Translations under genes and position numbers: made by a program
Origin: Acaryochloris sp. IP29b_bin.176
GTDB lineage: Bacteria; Cyanobacteriota; Cyanobacteriia; Thermosynechococcales; Thermosynechococcaceae
Direction of reading: 5' to 3'
Length of the DNA stretch: 40,173 bases
Assembly: GCA_028285315.1 (NCBI GenBank)
Contig: JANQPU010000333.1
Location: forward strand, 1 to 40,173
The notes under the pieces: generated by a model
Seen by the model: only the letters and a program-made list of their open reading frames with translations
Database searches by the model: none
What the model was told of the DNA's origin: nothing
Part shown: one piece after another, positions 8,747 through 20,004 of the stretch
Layout: each line of letters opens with the position of its first letter
Position numbering within the stretch: the stretch's first letter is position 1

Positions 8747-9667
8747 ATGTTCCAAAATCTGAAGTTAGGTGTCAAGCTCAATCTCATTTTGCTTTCAGTC
8801 TTTTTAGTTATTATTCTAATTAATGGATTGCTTTTATCCAATATCTTGCAGAAAAATGCTGAACAAGAAGTAAAAGATAAAGCGCTTGTGCTGATGGAGA
8901 CGATGACCTCTGTTCGTGAATATACTAGTCAGCAAGTCAATCAAGGAACCATCAAAAAGCTGTCTCCAGATCTAGAAATTGATGGTCAGTTTATTAAAAC
9001 TAGTGTTCCTGGCTATTCAGCTCGAGAAGTTTTCAGTAACTTGCGAGAACGGGAACAATATAGTGACTTTTTCTATAAAGAGGCAACGCTTAATCCAACC
9101 TATATTCCAGATAAGGCGGACAAGTTTGAAACTAAGATTGTAGAAAATTTTAGGGCGCAACCTGATATTAAGGAAAAAGTTGGTTTTAGACAGCTTGATG
9201 CTGGAGATTTATTTTATATTGCTCGACCCTTACAAGTTAATGACGAAAGCTGTTTAGTCTGCCACAGTACACCAGATAGGGCACCTGCCAGCCAAATTAA
9301 AACCTATGGAGATAAAGGGGGATTCGGTTGGGAATTAAATGAAATTGTGGGTGCTCAAATGATTCAAGTGCCTGCCAGTAGAGTATTTGAAGAAGCTCGA
9401 CGATTACAGCTCTTAGTCATTGGCATCTTAGCGGCCGGGTTTGTCATCGCTGCGGTTATTCTTAACCTATTTCTAAAGTTCTCCATTATTACTCCCTTAA
9501 CCAAAATGTCCAAGTGGTCTCGGGATGTTAGTACCGGTTCATCAGATGCTGATTTTGAGCATAAATCCAATGATGAAATTGGTGTCTTAGCTGCTTCTGT
9601 TAACCGCCTGAAGGTGAGTTTAGAAATGGCGATGAATATGCTCAAGCAAAACCCTGAGAACCCCTGA
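8747..9667 (+). CDS. Membrane sensor with Tll0287-like c-type haem domain and HAMP domain, no output domain
   Basis: This 306-residue protein has a first transmembrane helix at about residues 11-33. An extracytoplasmic domain follows, with one c-type haem motif CLVCH (Cys169, Cys172, His173), of the DUF3365/Tll0287-like type. A second transmembrane helix lies at about 220-243 and a HAMP domain at about 244-295. The protein then stops: no histidine kinase, cyclase or chemotaxis domain is present. By family knowledge such proteins sense redox state or a small ligand through the haem; here the HAMP helix must act on a separate partner. It is divergent from the PhnD-like lipoprotein gene. The gene ends seven bases before the convergent ABC-transporter gene. 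Confidence 0.85.
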   Translation: MFQNLKLGVKLNLILLSVFLVIILINGLLLSNILQKNAEQEVKDKALVLMETMTSVREYTSQQVNQGTIKKLSPDLEIDGQFIKTSVPGYSAREVFSNLREREQYSDFFYKEATLNPTYIPDKADKFETKIVENFRAQPDIKEKVGFRQLDAGDLFYIARPLQVNDESCLVCHSTPDRAPASQIKTYGDKGGFGWELNEIVGAQMIQVPASRVFEEARRLQLLVIGILAAGFVIAAVILNLFLKFSIITPLTKMSKWSRDVSTGSSDADFEHKSNDEIGVLAASVNRLKVSLEMAMNMLKQNPENP

Positions 9668-9674
9668 TTAGGCT

Positions 9675-12365
9675 TTAGAAAAAATCTTTAGCTTTTTGGA
9701 CCGCTAGTGTCAGAGCAAAAATCGCAAATATGAAGATGCCAAAGATTCCTAAGTGCTGATTGACGTTAACTTTGAATGTATTGCTAAATTGTTCGTTAAT
9801 GCCGTTGATTAAGCCTTCAGCGGCGCTAATGGCACCATTCCGCTTTAGGTTCCACTCAGTTAAGTCTTCTTGATACTTTTCTAGATCTTTATTGAATTTA
9901 TCAAAGGCACCAGGAGCTTGGGCATCAGCACCCGTCGGTTGCTGTGGCTGTTTGGGCTTGGGCTGATCGACAATGGGGTCATATTCTTGAAGGATGCCGG
10001 GAAACTCACATTGCTTGAAGACACTTTCTCCCATACAGTCACAGCTTTTTTTGCGATCGTCCTCAATCTCATCGTATTCTTCGACCTTGCCTGAAGTGAC
10101 ATCTTGCCAACACGGATCCTCAGCAACATCAATGCCTGCTTCAGAAAGGGTGGAGAGGGCTTCAAAAGGCCACTTTGTCAGGGATAACTGATTGAGAACC
10201 TTACCCGGAGGACCAAAAGTTTCAATCGGCAAGACCCCGCCGCCAAAAATAATTTGCGGAATGAGAAAGACCAATACCAAAATCGGAGCCACGCTCTGAT
10301 TGGGGGCAGCGGCAGATCCCAACAGCCCCAACAACATCCCGGCAATGACGGAGAGGGTAATCGTCAGATACATGCCCAGGAGGATGCCTGGTTCGCTTGG
10401 TAAATCTTTAACGGCAATGATTTTAAACAGCAAGAAGATACCGCCCTGATAGAGAGCAAGCAGGACACTGACCCAAACCTTAGAAAAGACATAGGGGGCA
10501 ATCTGCAGACCGATGATTCTTTCCCGACGATAGATATCAACTTCTTTAACGATTTCCCGCATCGTTGGCAAAGCTCCCACCATGACTGCAAACAAGATGG
10601 TGGTAAACAGCATGGTCAAGGCCAAACTGGCATCGCCGTCTTCAGTACTGAAAAGCGGTTGGCTCCAGGTCACTAGATCAAGTAGTCCTAGGATAGGAGC
10701 GACTGCCAGCATTAGCAAGAGGCTGACGCGATCGCGCATCAGAATCGCGATATTCCGTTTCGACAGAATCAAAAACTGCTTCCAACTCGAGATGGTCTTG
10801 ACCTGGGCTCCCGGCAACTGCTGGCGAATCCGTTTGGGTCCTCGATTGCCTCCAGATGCCCCCAAAGATTGTTGACGCTGAGCAACATATTTTTGATAGA
10901 GAGGAGATTTAAGATAGCGTTGTTGCCACTCTTGAGGGGATAGCTCATGCTCAACCTTAGTATAGATTTGGTTGAACTTCTCTACCCCAAAATATTGGGG
11001 AGCTTCCTTAGGTGGACCGTAGTAGGCTAAATATCCGCCTTGGGCCATAAACACAACCTGATCGCACATCGTCACATTGTCAGTGGCATGCGTGATCAAC
11101 AAAATCGTCCGGCCCTGATCAGCCAGTTCTCGCAACAGTTGCATCAACTCTGCTTCCGTGCCCGGATCCAAACCTGATGTTGCTTCATCTAAATAAAACA
11201 GACTCGGTTTGGTCAGCAGCTCTACCCCAATGGAGACTCGTTTAATTTGTCCCCCACTCAACGACTTGATCGGGACTGAACGGCGATGGGCAATGCCCAA
11301 ATCTTGCAGGACTTCGTTGACCCGCATTTTGCGTTCTGCTCGGGTTGTATCATTGGGCATGCGCAGTTGAGCCGCAAAATCTAGCGCTTGTTCAACGGTT
11401 AACTCCATATGAACAATGTCCCGCTGGGGAACATAGCCAATTTCGCTCCGATAGGCGTTGAAATTACGATATAAATCAGTGCCGTTAACTAGGACATTAC
11501 CGCTAGTCGCCGGACGAAAACCATTCAGTGCATCGAGTAAAGTAGATTTACCCCCGCCACTGACACCCGCAATCACCACAAATTCTCTAGCCTGAATAGA
11601 TAAGGAGATATCTTGCAACAGATTGAGATCCTTATTGATCACCTTATTCAGACCAATGGCATCAATCCGAAGGTTGCCCTCTTCATTACTATGTAATAGG
11701 GTCTCGTTCAGGTTAAATACCAGGTTCGTGGGACCAATGCGAATGGTGTCACCCACTCGTAGTGGATGATGTCCCACAATTTGCTTGCCATTGAGAAAGG
11801 TGCCATTCGTAGAGTTGAGATCGAGCACAATATAGGCCCCGTCCTGCTTCTTGATTTGGGCATGAAATCGCGAGACAGAAGGATGGTTGATTTCCATGTC
11901 GTTGAGAGGATCACGACCCAAGGTGAGGGTATCTCGCCCCTTCAAATCTAGATGGCGGGCTTGTGTAGGGGGGCTTCCTAAACCAGGATCGGGCATACCC
12001 GAAATGGTCGTTTTTTGTGCTGAGACAGGAGCGGCTGACGGAGCAGCAATAGGAGCTGTAACTGAAAACATTAATTCATAGTTGCCGATGCGGACTTGAT
12101 CGCCTGCGACCAACGTCCGAGGAGTATGGGGGGCCAGCTGAATTCCGTTGACGTAGGTTCCATCAGAGCTATTTAAATCGGTGACGACGTAAGCACTTCC
12201 AGAATATTTGAATTGGGCATGATGTCTAGAAACGGACAAATCATCACTCAAAACTAAATGATTATCTGGGGAGCGACCTAAACTGACTTCAGTTTGAGTC
12301 AGCGGAAATTCTCTGATTAGAGCTTGGTCTTTGCGAATATCAAGTTTGGCAGCAGGATTAGGCAT
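9675..12365 (-). CDS. ABCG-type transporter half with two N-terminal FHA domains
   Basis: This 896-residue protein joins two FHA domains (about residues 27-100 and 147-219, each with GR, SRxHA and NG motifs), an ABC ATPase, and an ABC2 membrane domain. The ATPase shows Walker A GVSGGGKST (about 267-275), signature LSGGQ (369-373), Walker B FYLDE and the switch His in LLITHATD. Five membrane helices fall between about 545 and 712, and a last one near the C-terminus (873-890). Between them is a roughly 150-residue hydrophilic insert with several cysteines and a Pro/Gln-rich part. FHA domains bind phosphothreonine, and the gene directly upstream encodes a Ser/Thr kinase, so regulation by phosphorylation is likely. 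Substrate unknown. I prefer the ATG at 12365 over a TTG at 12404. Confidence 0.88.
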   Translation of the reverse strand: MPNPAAKLDIRKDQALIREFPLTQTEVSLGRSPDNHLVLSDDLSVSRHHAQFKYSGSAYVVTDLNSSDGTYVNGIQLAPHTPRTLVAGDQVRIGNYELMFSVTAPIAAPSAAPVSAQKTTISGMPDPGLGSPPTQARHLDLKGRDTLTLGRDPLNDMEINHPSVSRFHAQIKKQDGAYIVLDLNSTNGTFLNGKQIVGHHPLRVGDTIRIGPTNLVFNLNETLLHSNEEGNLRIDAIGLNKVINKDLNLLQDISLSIQAREFVVIAGVSGGGKSTLLDALNGFRPATSGNVLVNGTDLYRNFNAYRSEIGYVPQRDIVHMELTVEQALDFAAQLRMPNDTTRAERKMRVNEVLQDLGIAHRRSVPIKSLSGGQIKRVSIGVELLTKPSLFYLDEATSGLDPGTEAELMQLLRELADQGRTILLITHATDNVTMCDQVVFMAQGGYLAYYGPPKEAPQYFGVEKFNQIYTKVEHELSPQEWQQRYLKSPLYQKYVAQRQQSLGASGGNRGPKRIRQQLPGAQVKTISSWKQFLILSKRNIAILMRDRVSLLLMLAVAPILGLLDLVTWSQPLFSTEDGDASLALTMLFTTILFAVMVGALPTMREIVKEVDIYRRERIIGLQIAPYVFSKVWVSVLLALYQGGIFLLFKIIAVKDLPSEPGILLGMYLTITLSVIAGMLLGLLGSAAAPNQSVAPILVLVFLIPQIIFGGGVLPIETFGPPGKVLNQLSLTKWPFEALSTLSEAGIDVAEDPCWQDVTSGKVEEYDEIEDDRKKSCDCMGESVFKQCEFPGILQEYDPIVDQPKPKQPQQPTGADAQAPGAFDKFNKDLEKYQEDLTEWNLKRNGAISAAEGLINGINEQFSNTFKVNVNQHLGIFGIFIFAIFALTLAVQKAKDFF

Positions 12366-12460
12366 CGTCAGGTTCGAGACAGCATGAGTGAAATTGGCTC
12401 GCAATGAGTCGATTGTGAGTGAGGGGGCTGGGCATTCGCGTTAGGTTCCCGTTCACTTAC

Positions 12461-12501
12461 ATTCGAACATTGATCAATATTAATCCCATTAAAGTTCGAA
12501 T
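12461..12501. promoter_or_regulatory. Spaced inverted repeat between kinase and transporter genes
   Basis: ATTCGAAC (12461-12468) and GTTCGAAT (12494-12501) are exact reverse complements 25 bases apart, and the palindrome TTGATCAA (12470-12477) lies between them. The element sits after the kinase stop and about 95 bases upstream of the transporter start. It could be an operator or an RNA stem controlling read-through. Confidence 0.4.
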
Positions 12502-12529
12502 CCTTCAAGATAAATTTATTCCGCAGCAT

Positions 12530-13837
12530 TTAGAAGCGTAATCGTTGCCGAAATTCTGTGGATTGTTCTGCGGTGGGAATGTGCTGAGAGAGGAGTTTGA
12601 CCAATTCTTGCTCGGTTGCGTTGGGGTGTTGAGTGAGGGTGCGCTGGTAAACGATAGCCGAAATTGGACCAATAAACTCTGCTAAGGTTTGCTGGCACTT
12701 TTGCCCAAATTCTGGCCGAATGGAGGGTTTTGAGTTGGGGGTAATGGGAGTTGTTGCGGATTCTGGTGCTGTCGAAGTAGGGCCTGTTGTTGCTGGAGGA
12801 GGAGCTGAAGGAGGCGGTTGACTAGCGGGTTGAGCGCTAGGAGTTGCGCTAGATCCTGAGGTCTTCGATCTTGAGGGGATGGTCTTGGGAGGATTCATAG
12901 CCTGGGTTGCTTCTAACCCTAAAGCTGAATTAAGGGCAGCAGTGGGAATAGATTGACCACTACTTTCCAAGACAACCAGTTGTTGCAGCACAACTTCGGC
13001 ATTGGCTGGGCGCTGACTAGCAACTGGGGCCATCAGCCAATCTAAGAGATTGGCAAATCTAGGCGAAATATTGATAGCGGTTGAACGCCATTCAAACTTG
13101 TCTGTACTGCCATCATAAAACTGGCTGAGTTCCTTACCTGTCACTAGGTAAACAAAGGTGCGGCCCAAGGCAAAAAAGTCAGATTGGGGAACAGCCTGAC
13201 CATGAATCTGTTCTCGCGGCGTATAAAAGGATGATACGACCCGTGTCCCTCCCTGCTGGGTATTGGTCACATTGGTTACGGAGCGGGCTGTGCCAAAGTC
13301 GACTAAACAGATATTGCCATTAGCTTTCAGCATGATGTTGGATGGCTTGATATCCCGATGAAGAACTTGCTGGTGATGAACGACCTGAAGAATCTTGAGA
13401 ACTTGCTTCAACCATTGCACTGCTAATTTCTCGTCAATGGGATGACCCCGTTGTCGTAAGTAATCTTGTAAATCTAACCCTACGATCTTTTCCATCACCA
13501 GACAGTGGAGAGGCTCTTTCCAATTCCGAGGGTAGAAGGTGAAGTAAGAATTAGGTTCAACTTTGGGAATACCAGGATGGTTGAGTTGGCTGAGTAGATT
13601 GGCCTCTCGTTGAAATAACTCAACATGTTTAGGATAGTTATCAGTGAGTATCTTGAGAATTTTAGGACTACTGTCCAAATCACTGACTTCGTAGGTTTTT
13701 CCGAATCCACCTTGCCCCCGAAGACTCAGAACTCGATAACGACCTTCCAGCAAAAGCTCTGATCCACAGCTAGCACAGAACAGATGTTCATCTGAGCTTT
13801 GTGGATCGGCACAACTAGGATTGATGCAGAGACTCAT
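12530..13837 (-). CDS. Ser/Thr protein kinase with N-terminal zinc-ribbon-like motif
   Basis: This is a soluble Hanks-type kinase of 435 residues. An N-terminal Cys4 motif (Cys4, Cys9, Cys21, Cys24) resembles a zinc ribbon. The kinase domain spans about 33-290: glycine loop GQGGFG (41-46), lysine 62, Glu78, catalytic HRDIKPSN (160-167) and DFG (180-182), so it looks active. A Pro/Ser/Thr-rich linker follows (about 315-372), then a small helical C-terminal domain (about 375-433) of a kind often found at the end of cyanobacterial kinases. No transmembrane segment is seen. It is upstream of, and in the same direction as, the FHA-ABC transporter, whose FHA domains are natural readers of its product. 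That pairing is inference from gene order. Confidence 0.9.
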   Translation of the reverse strand: MSLCINPSCADPQSSDEHLFCASCGSELLLEGRYRVLSLRGQGGFGKTYEVSDLDSSPKILKILTDNYPKHVELFQREANLLSQLNHPGIPKVEPNSYFTFYPRNWKEPLHCLVMEKIVGLDLQDYLRQRGHPIDEKLAVQWLKQVLKILQVVHHQQVLHRDIKPSNIMLKANGNICLVDFGTARSVTNVTNTQQGGTRVVSSFYTPREQIHGQAVPQSDFFALGRTFVYLVTGKELSQFYDGSTDKFEWRSTAINISPRFANLLDWLMAPVASQRPANAEVVLQQLVVLESSGQSIPTAALNSALGLEATQAMNPPKTIPSRSKTSGSSATPSAQPASQPPPSAPPPATTGPTSTAPESATTPITPNSKPSIRPEFGQKCQQTLAEFIGPISAIVYQRTLTQHPNATEQELVKLLSQHIPTAEQSTEFRQRLRF

Positions 13838-15876
<2,039 letters not shown>

Positions 15877-15881
15877 TTGGT

Positions 15882-17576
15882 TCAGTGAGTGGATCGCAAT
15901 CGGGATTGAGCAATTTGCCAACTGAGAAAAATCACAGGTAGTAGCCCTACGAGGACAATTGCTAAAGCAGGTGCAGCGGCCTCCACTAACCGTTCATCGG
16001 AAGCATAGCGATAGACACGCACAGCCAAGGTATCAAAATTAGGGGGTTGGATGACGATGGTTGCGGGTAATTCTTTCATCACATCCACGAAAACCAACAT
16101 CAAGGCAGTTAGCAAGCTGCCACCCATCAACGGCGCATGCACGTTGACTAAAGTACTGCGAGCAGTATGTCCCAGACTATGGGCGGCATCGTCAAAACTA
16201 GGCCGAATTTTGGCCAAACCGGACTCTACAGAGCTGAGAGAGACTGCCAGGAACCGCACTAGATAAGCGAAGATTAACGCGGTAATCGTGCCCTGCAGGA
16301 AAGCGCCAGATAGGTTAAACCAAGTTTGCATGAAGGGTGCGATCGCACCTTCGACCTGGGCTAATGGCATCATAATCCCAACCGCAATCACGGAGCCGGG
16401 AATCGCATAGCCCATGGCCGCAACCCTCACGCCCAGACGCATTGCGGGTGTGCCACACAAGCGCAAACCATAAACCAGGAATAAAGAGAGTAACACCGCC
16501 AGAGCCGCAGTTAGGGCTGCGAGCAGTAAGCTATTCAGGGCCAGGGGCAAAAACTGCTGATCTAAGGTCTCGGTAGCATTCACAAGAGTCATTTGTACTA
16601 GTAATGTGCCCGGAATCAACAGCCCTAGGGTTATGGGCAGGCAACAACTCCACCAGGCTAAGAAGGCTCGTCCGCCTTGCAGGGTATAGGTGGATAACCG
16701 CTGAAAGGGACTACTGATTTGGTAATAGCGAGCCTGTCGGCGAGACCACCGCTCTAGTAAAATCAGGCTTAGGATAAACATCATCAAGACTGCGGCCAGC
16801 TGTGTCGCAGCCAGGCGCTCGCCGCCGCCAAACCAGGTGCGATAGATACCTGTGGTGAAGGTGGGTACCCCGAAGTATTCCACCGTGCCAAAATCATTGA
16901 GGGTTTCCATCAAGGCCAGCGCCAATCCTGCTGTAATGGCAGGGCGCGCTAAAGGGAGTGCTACTTTGAAGAAACTTTGCCAAGGATTACACCCCAAAGA
17001 CCGACTCGCTTCTTGGGTACAGATCGACTGCTCCAAAAAGGTCACCCGCGTCAGTAGGTAAACGTAAGGATAAAGGACCAGACTCAGCATTGCGATCGCA
17101 CCCCACAGCGATCGGATATTTGGGAACCAGTAATCCGTTGCGCTTTCCCATCCAAACCAATTCCTCAATGCAGTTTGCACAGGCCCAAAATAATCGAGAA
17201 CGTCCGTGTAGGTATAAGCCAGTAGATAGGCGGGTGCGGCTAAAGGCAACAGCAATGCCCACTCAAAGATTTGGCTTCCAGGAAACTCACACATCGTCAC
17301 CAACCAAGCGGTGCCGACCCCAATTGCCAAGACGCCAATACTGACTCCTAGCATCAGTAATAGGGAGTTGGTGATGTATTGGGGTAAGACGGTTGCGGCT
17401 AGATGTTCCCAAATCTCGCTTTGGTTCGTAAAAATACTGCTTAACACCACAAAAATCGGTGTGGCAATCAATAGGGCAATTCCTATCACCCCCAGTGTCC
17501 ATACATTCCATTGAAGAGAGGGATGGGTGAAGAATTGCCGAGAGAGTTTGGAGAAAGGCTTGGGAATGGTACTCAA
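15882..17576 (-). CDS. futB: Fe3+ ABC transporter permease
   Basis: This 564-residue inner-membrane protein has about twelve hydrophobic helices and two copies of the binding-protein-dependent permease fold. Each copy has an EAA-like loop: EASRSLGCNPWQSFFKVALP in the first half and DDAAHSLGHTARSTLVNVHAP in the second. This duplicated architecture is that of FbpB/FutB, the permease for ferric iron delivered by a FutA-type protein. No iron-binding protein or ATPase gene is adjacent; in cyanobacteria fut genes are often scattered. The start codon is TTG without a clear ribosome site; an in-frame TAG lies just upstream. Iron as substrate is by family assignment only. Confidence 0.88.
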   Translation of the reverse strand: MSTIPKPFSKLSRQFFTHPSLQWNVWTLGVIGIALLIATPIFVVLSSIFTNQSEIWEHLAATVLPQYITNSLLLMLGVSIGVLAIGVGTAWLVTMCEFPGSQIFEWALLLPLAAPAYLLAYTYTDVLDYFGPVQTALRNWFGWESATDYWFPNIRSLWGAIAMLSLVLYPYVYLLTRVTFLEQSICTQEASRSLGCNPWQSFFKVALPLARPAITAGLALALMETLNDFGTVEYFGVPTFTTGIYRTWFGGGERLAATQLAAVLMMFILSLILLERWSRRQARYYQISSPFQRLSTYTLQGGRAFLAWWSCCLPITLGLLIPGTLLVQMTLVNATETLDQQFLPLALNSLLLAALTAALAVLLSLFLVYGLRLCGTPAMRLGVRVAAMGYAIPGSVIAVGIMMPLAQVEGAIAPFMQTWFNLSGAFLQGTITALIFAYLVRFLAVSLSSVESGLAKIRPSFDDAAHSLGHTARSTLVNVHAPLMGGSLLTALMLVFVDVMKELPATIVIQPPNFDTLAVRVYRYASDERLVEAAAPALAIVLVGLLPVIFLSWQIAQSRLRSTH

Positions 17577-17719
17577 AATCAGGAGGTAGTGCTACTGTCT
17601 AACGTCCAGTATTGCATTCTGCCAGAGCCAACCTGGGATGATTACCAGCTTGCATACCTACGCTGGAGTGTTCCAGAGAACCGTTAGAATCAGAGGGAGA
17701 TCAGTACAGGACAGCATCT

Positions 17720-19648
17720 ATGACGTCCCCGAAGTCAGTTGAATTTTTGGATGAATTTGAAGTCATTGTCGTGGGAGCAGGCCATGCGGGTTGTGAAGCA
17801 GCTTTAGCATCTGCTCGCATGGGATGCAGCACCCTGTTGCTCACGCTCAATCTAGACAAAATTGCTTGGCAACCTTGCAATCCGGCAGTAGGGGCACCTG
17901 CTAAATCCCAGCTTACCCATGAAGTGGATGCCCTTGGGGGCGAAATTGGCAAAATGGCCGATCGCACCTATTTGCAAAAGCGTCTCCTCAACCATTCTCG
18001 TGGTCCTGCAGTCTGGGCTTTACGTGCCCAGACTGATAAGCGTGAATATGCGGCGGTGATGAAAACTATTGTTGAGAACCAAGGTAATCTAACCGTTCGA
18101 GAAGGAATGGTCACTGATTTAGTGCTGGGGGACAACGATGAGGTGGTTGGAGTCCAGACCTACTTTGGTGTAGCATTTCGCTGCCAAACCGTCATTCTTA
18201 CTACAGGCACCTTTTTAGGGGGGCGCATTTGGGTCGGAGATAAGTCCATGCCTGCTGGACGAGCCGGGGAATTTGCTGCTGAGGGACTCACTGAGACCCT
18301 GAATCAGTTGGGATTTGAAACGGGGCGACTCAAAACAGGGACGCCAGCGCGCGTCGACAAGCGCTCCGTGGACTTCAGTGTTATGGAACCCCAACCGCCC
18401 GATCAGCAGGTTCGTTGGTTTAGCTTCGATCCCGCGGTTTGGGTGGAACGAGAGCAGATGAACTGTTACATCACCCGCACCACCCTAGAAACCCATAAGT
18501 TGATTCAAGACAACTTACACCTGTCTCCAGTCTACGGTGGCTGGGTGGATGCCAAAGGCCCCCGCTACTGTCCCAGTATTGAGGATAAGATTGTTCGGTT
18601 TGCGGATAAAGCTAGCCATCAGATTTTTATTGAACCCGAAGGGCGAGATATTCCCGAACTCTATATCCAAGGCTTTTCCACAGGTTTACCAGAAGCCCTG
18701 CAATTACAGATGTTGCGATCGCTCCCCGGTCTCGATCACTGTGCCATGCTCCGTCCGGCCTATGCGGTGGAATATGATTATCTCCCCGCCACTCAGTGTT
18801 ATCCCACCCTGATGACTAAACGGATAGAGGGGCTATTCTGTGCGGGGCAAATTAACGGCACGACGGGCTATGAAGAAGCGGCTGCCCAGGGCATTGTTGC
18901 GGGTATCAATGCCGCCCGGTTTGTTGATCACCAAGAAATGATCGTCTTCCCTAGAGCTGAAAGCTATATTGGCACCCTAATTGATGATCTCTGTACCAAA
19001 GATTTGCGAGAACCCTATCGGATGTTGACGGGGCGGTCCGAATATCGATTGCTGTTGCGATCGGATAATGCCGATCAGCGCTTAACCCCCTTAGGACGTG
19101 AGGTGGGTTTGATTGATGATCGGCGCTGGCACTTATTTACCCGTAAGCAGGCCACCATCACTGCTGAAAAAGAACGGCTCCATGCCACTCGCATCAAAGA
19201 GCGCGATCCCGCCGCTCAAGCTATTGTCCAGGCAACAGGCGAAAACATTAAAGGGTCGATTACCCTGTCTGACCTACTGCGGCGGCCCAAGTTTCACTAC
19301 TGCGATCTTCAGCAACATGGCTTAGGCATAGAGACCCTCGAACGATCCGAACGCGAAAGTGTCGAAATTGAAATTAAGTATGCGGGGTATATTCAACGCC
19401 AACAACGACAGATTGAACAAGTCAGTCGGCAAGAACAGCGCAAGTTACCAGAAGATTTAGACTATGCCAGCATCGATACCCTGTCGATGGAAGCACGGGA
19501 GAAATTAGTAAAAGTGCGTCCCCTGACGGTGGGGCAGGCATCTCGCATCGGTGGCGTCAACCCTTCTGATATCAATGCTTTGCTGTTTTATCTGGAAACC
19601 TTGGCTCGATTGTCTCCAGTCAGCAAAAAGCCTGTGATACCATATTAA
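17720..19648 (+). CDS. mnmG: tRNA uridine-5-carboxymethylaminomethyl(34) synthesis enzyme MnmG
   Basis: MnmG (GidA), 642 residues, works with MnmE to add the carboxymethylaminomethyl (or aminomethyl) group to wobble U34 of certain tRNAs, using FAD and NADH. The FAD-binding loop is [15 protein letters not shown] (about residues 17-31). Other family marks include [56 protein letters not shown] and the late [14 protein letters not shown]. The C-terminal helical domain ends normally ([16 protein letters not shown]). AGGA before the ATG supports the start. A tRNA-Pro gene follows 24 bases downstream and may be co-transcribed, although proline tRNA is not a usual MnmG substrate. Confidence 0.97.
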   Translation: MTSPKSVEFLDEFEVIVVGAGHAGCEAALASARMGCSTLLLTLNLDKIAWQPCNPAVGAPAKSQLTHEVDALGGEIGKMADRTYLQKRLLNHSRGPAVWALRAQTDKREYAAVMKTIVENQGNLTVREGMVTDLVLGDNDEVVGVQTYFGVAFRCQTVILTTGTFLGGRIWVGDKSMPAGRAGEFAAEGLTETLNQLGFETGRLKTGTPARVDKRSVDFSVMEPQPPDQQVRWFSFDPAVWVEREQMNCYITRTTLETHKLIQDNLHLSPVYGGWVDAKGPRYCPSIEDKIVRFADKASHQIFIEPEGRDIPELYIQGFSTGLPEALQLQMLRSLPGLDHCAMLRPAYAVEYDYLPATQCYPTLMTKRIEGLFCAGQINGTTGYEEAAAQGIVAGINAARFVDHQEMIVFPRAESYIGTLIDDLCTKDLREPYRMLTGRSEYRLLLRSDNADQRLTPLGREVGLIDDRRWHLFTRKQATITAEKERLHATRIKERDPAAQAIVQATGENIKGSITLSDLLRRPKFHYCDLQQHGLGIETLERSERESVEIEIKYAGYIQRQQRQIEQVSRQEQRKLPEDLDYASIDTLSMEAREKLVKVRPLTVGQASRIGGVNPSDINALLFYLETLARLSPVSKKPVIPY

Positions 19649-19672
19649 AGTCATGTTGGCTGTGGCCAGCGA

Positions 19673-19746
19673 CGGGATGTAGCGCAGTTTGGTAGCGCGC
19701 CTGCTTTGGGAGCAGGATGTCGCAGGTTCGAATCCTGTCATCCCGA
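19673..19746 (+). tRNA. tRNA-Pro (anticodon TGG)
   Basis: This 74-base sequence folds as a cloverleaf. The acceptor arms CGGGATG (19673-19679) and CATCCCG (19739-19745) pair perfectly. The D stem is GCGC/GCGC, and the anticodon stem CCTGC/GCAGG encloses TTTGGGA, giving anticodon TGG. The T arm has GGTTCGAATCC. The discriminator is A and CCA is not encoded. It lies at the left edge of the polysaccharide locus, the type of site used by integrating islands, but I found no duplicate of its 3' end in the window. Confidence 0.97.
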
Positions 19747-19779
19747 TTGTTTAGTGAAAAATAGTCTGGAGTAAGCCGC

Positions 19780-19820
19780 GCTGAGAATGCTGGGCAAAGC
19801 GAGTGCCGTTCTTTCTCAGC
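19780..19820 (+). repeat. Inverted repeat downstream of tRNA-Pro
   Basis: GCTGAGAA (19780-19787) and TTCTCAGC (19813-19820) are exact reverse complements separated by 25 bases. It may be a stem in the tRNA precursor or a weak terminator; no T-tract follows. Confidence 0.35.
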
Positions 19821-20004
19821 TTGACCTTAAAGGCAGTTGAGTGAATGAAGGCTGCTGAATGTGGAACAGGTCACTACCTACCCGATTTGATTACAGGACA
19901 AAACGTGTTTGAGAGGCTAAACTTGATAGTCAGAGAAACCTTTAATCCTTGTGTCTTGCTCTAAATCAAAACAGTTACTCTGTATAACCAAGCATAGGTG
20001 ATTT

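Noticed and set aside
12461-12501. TTCGAA motifs resembling tRNA T-arms
   Set aside because: No acceptor or anticodon stem can be formed; the two copies are arms of an inverted repeat.
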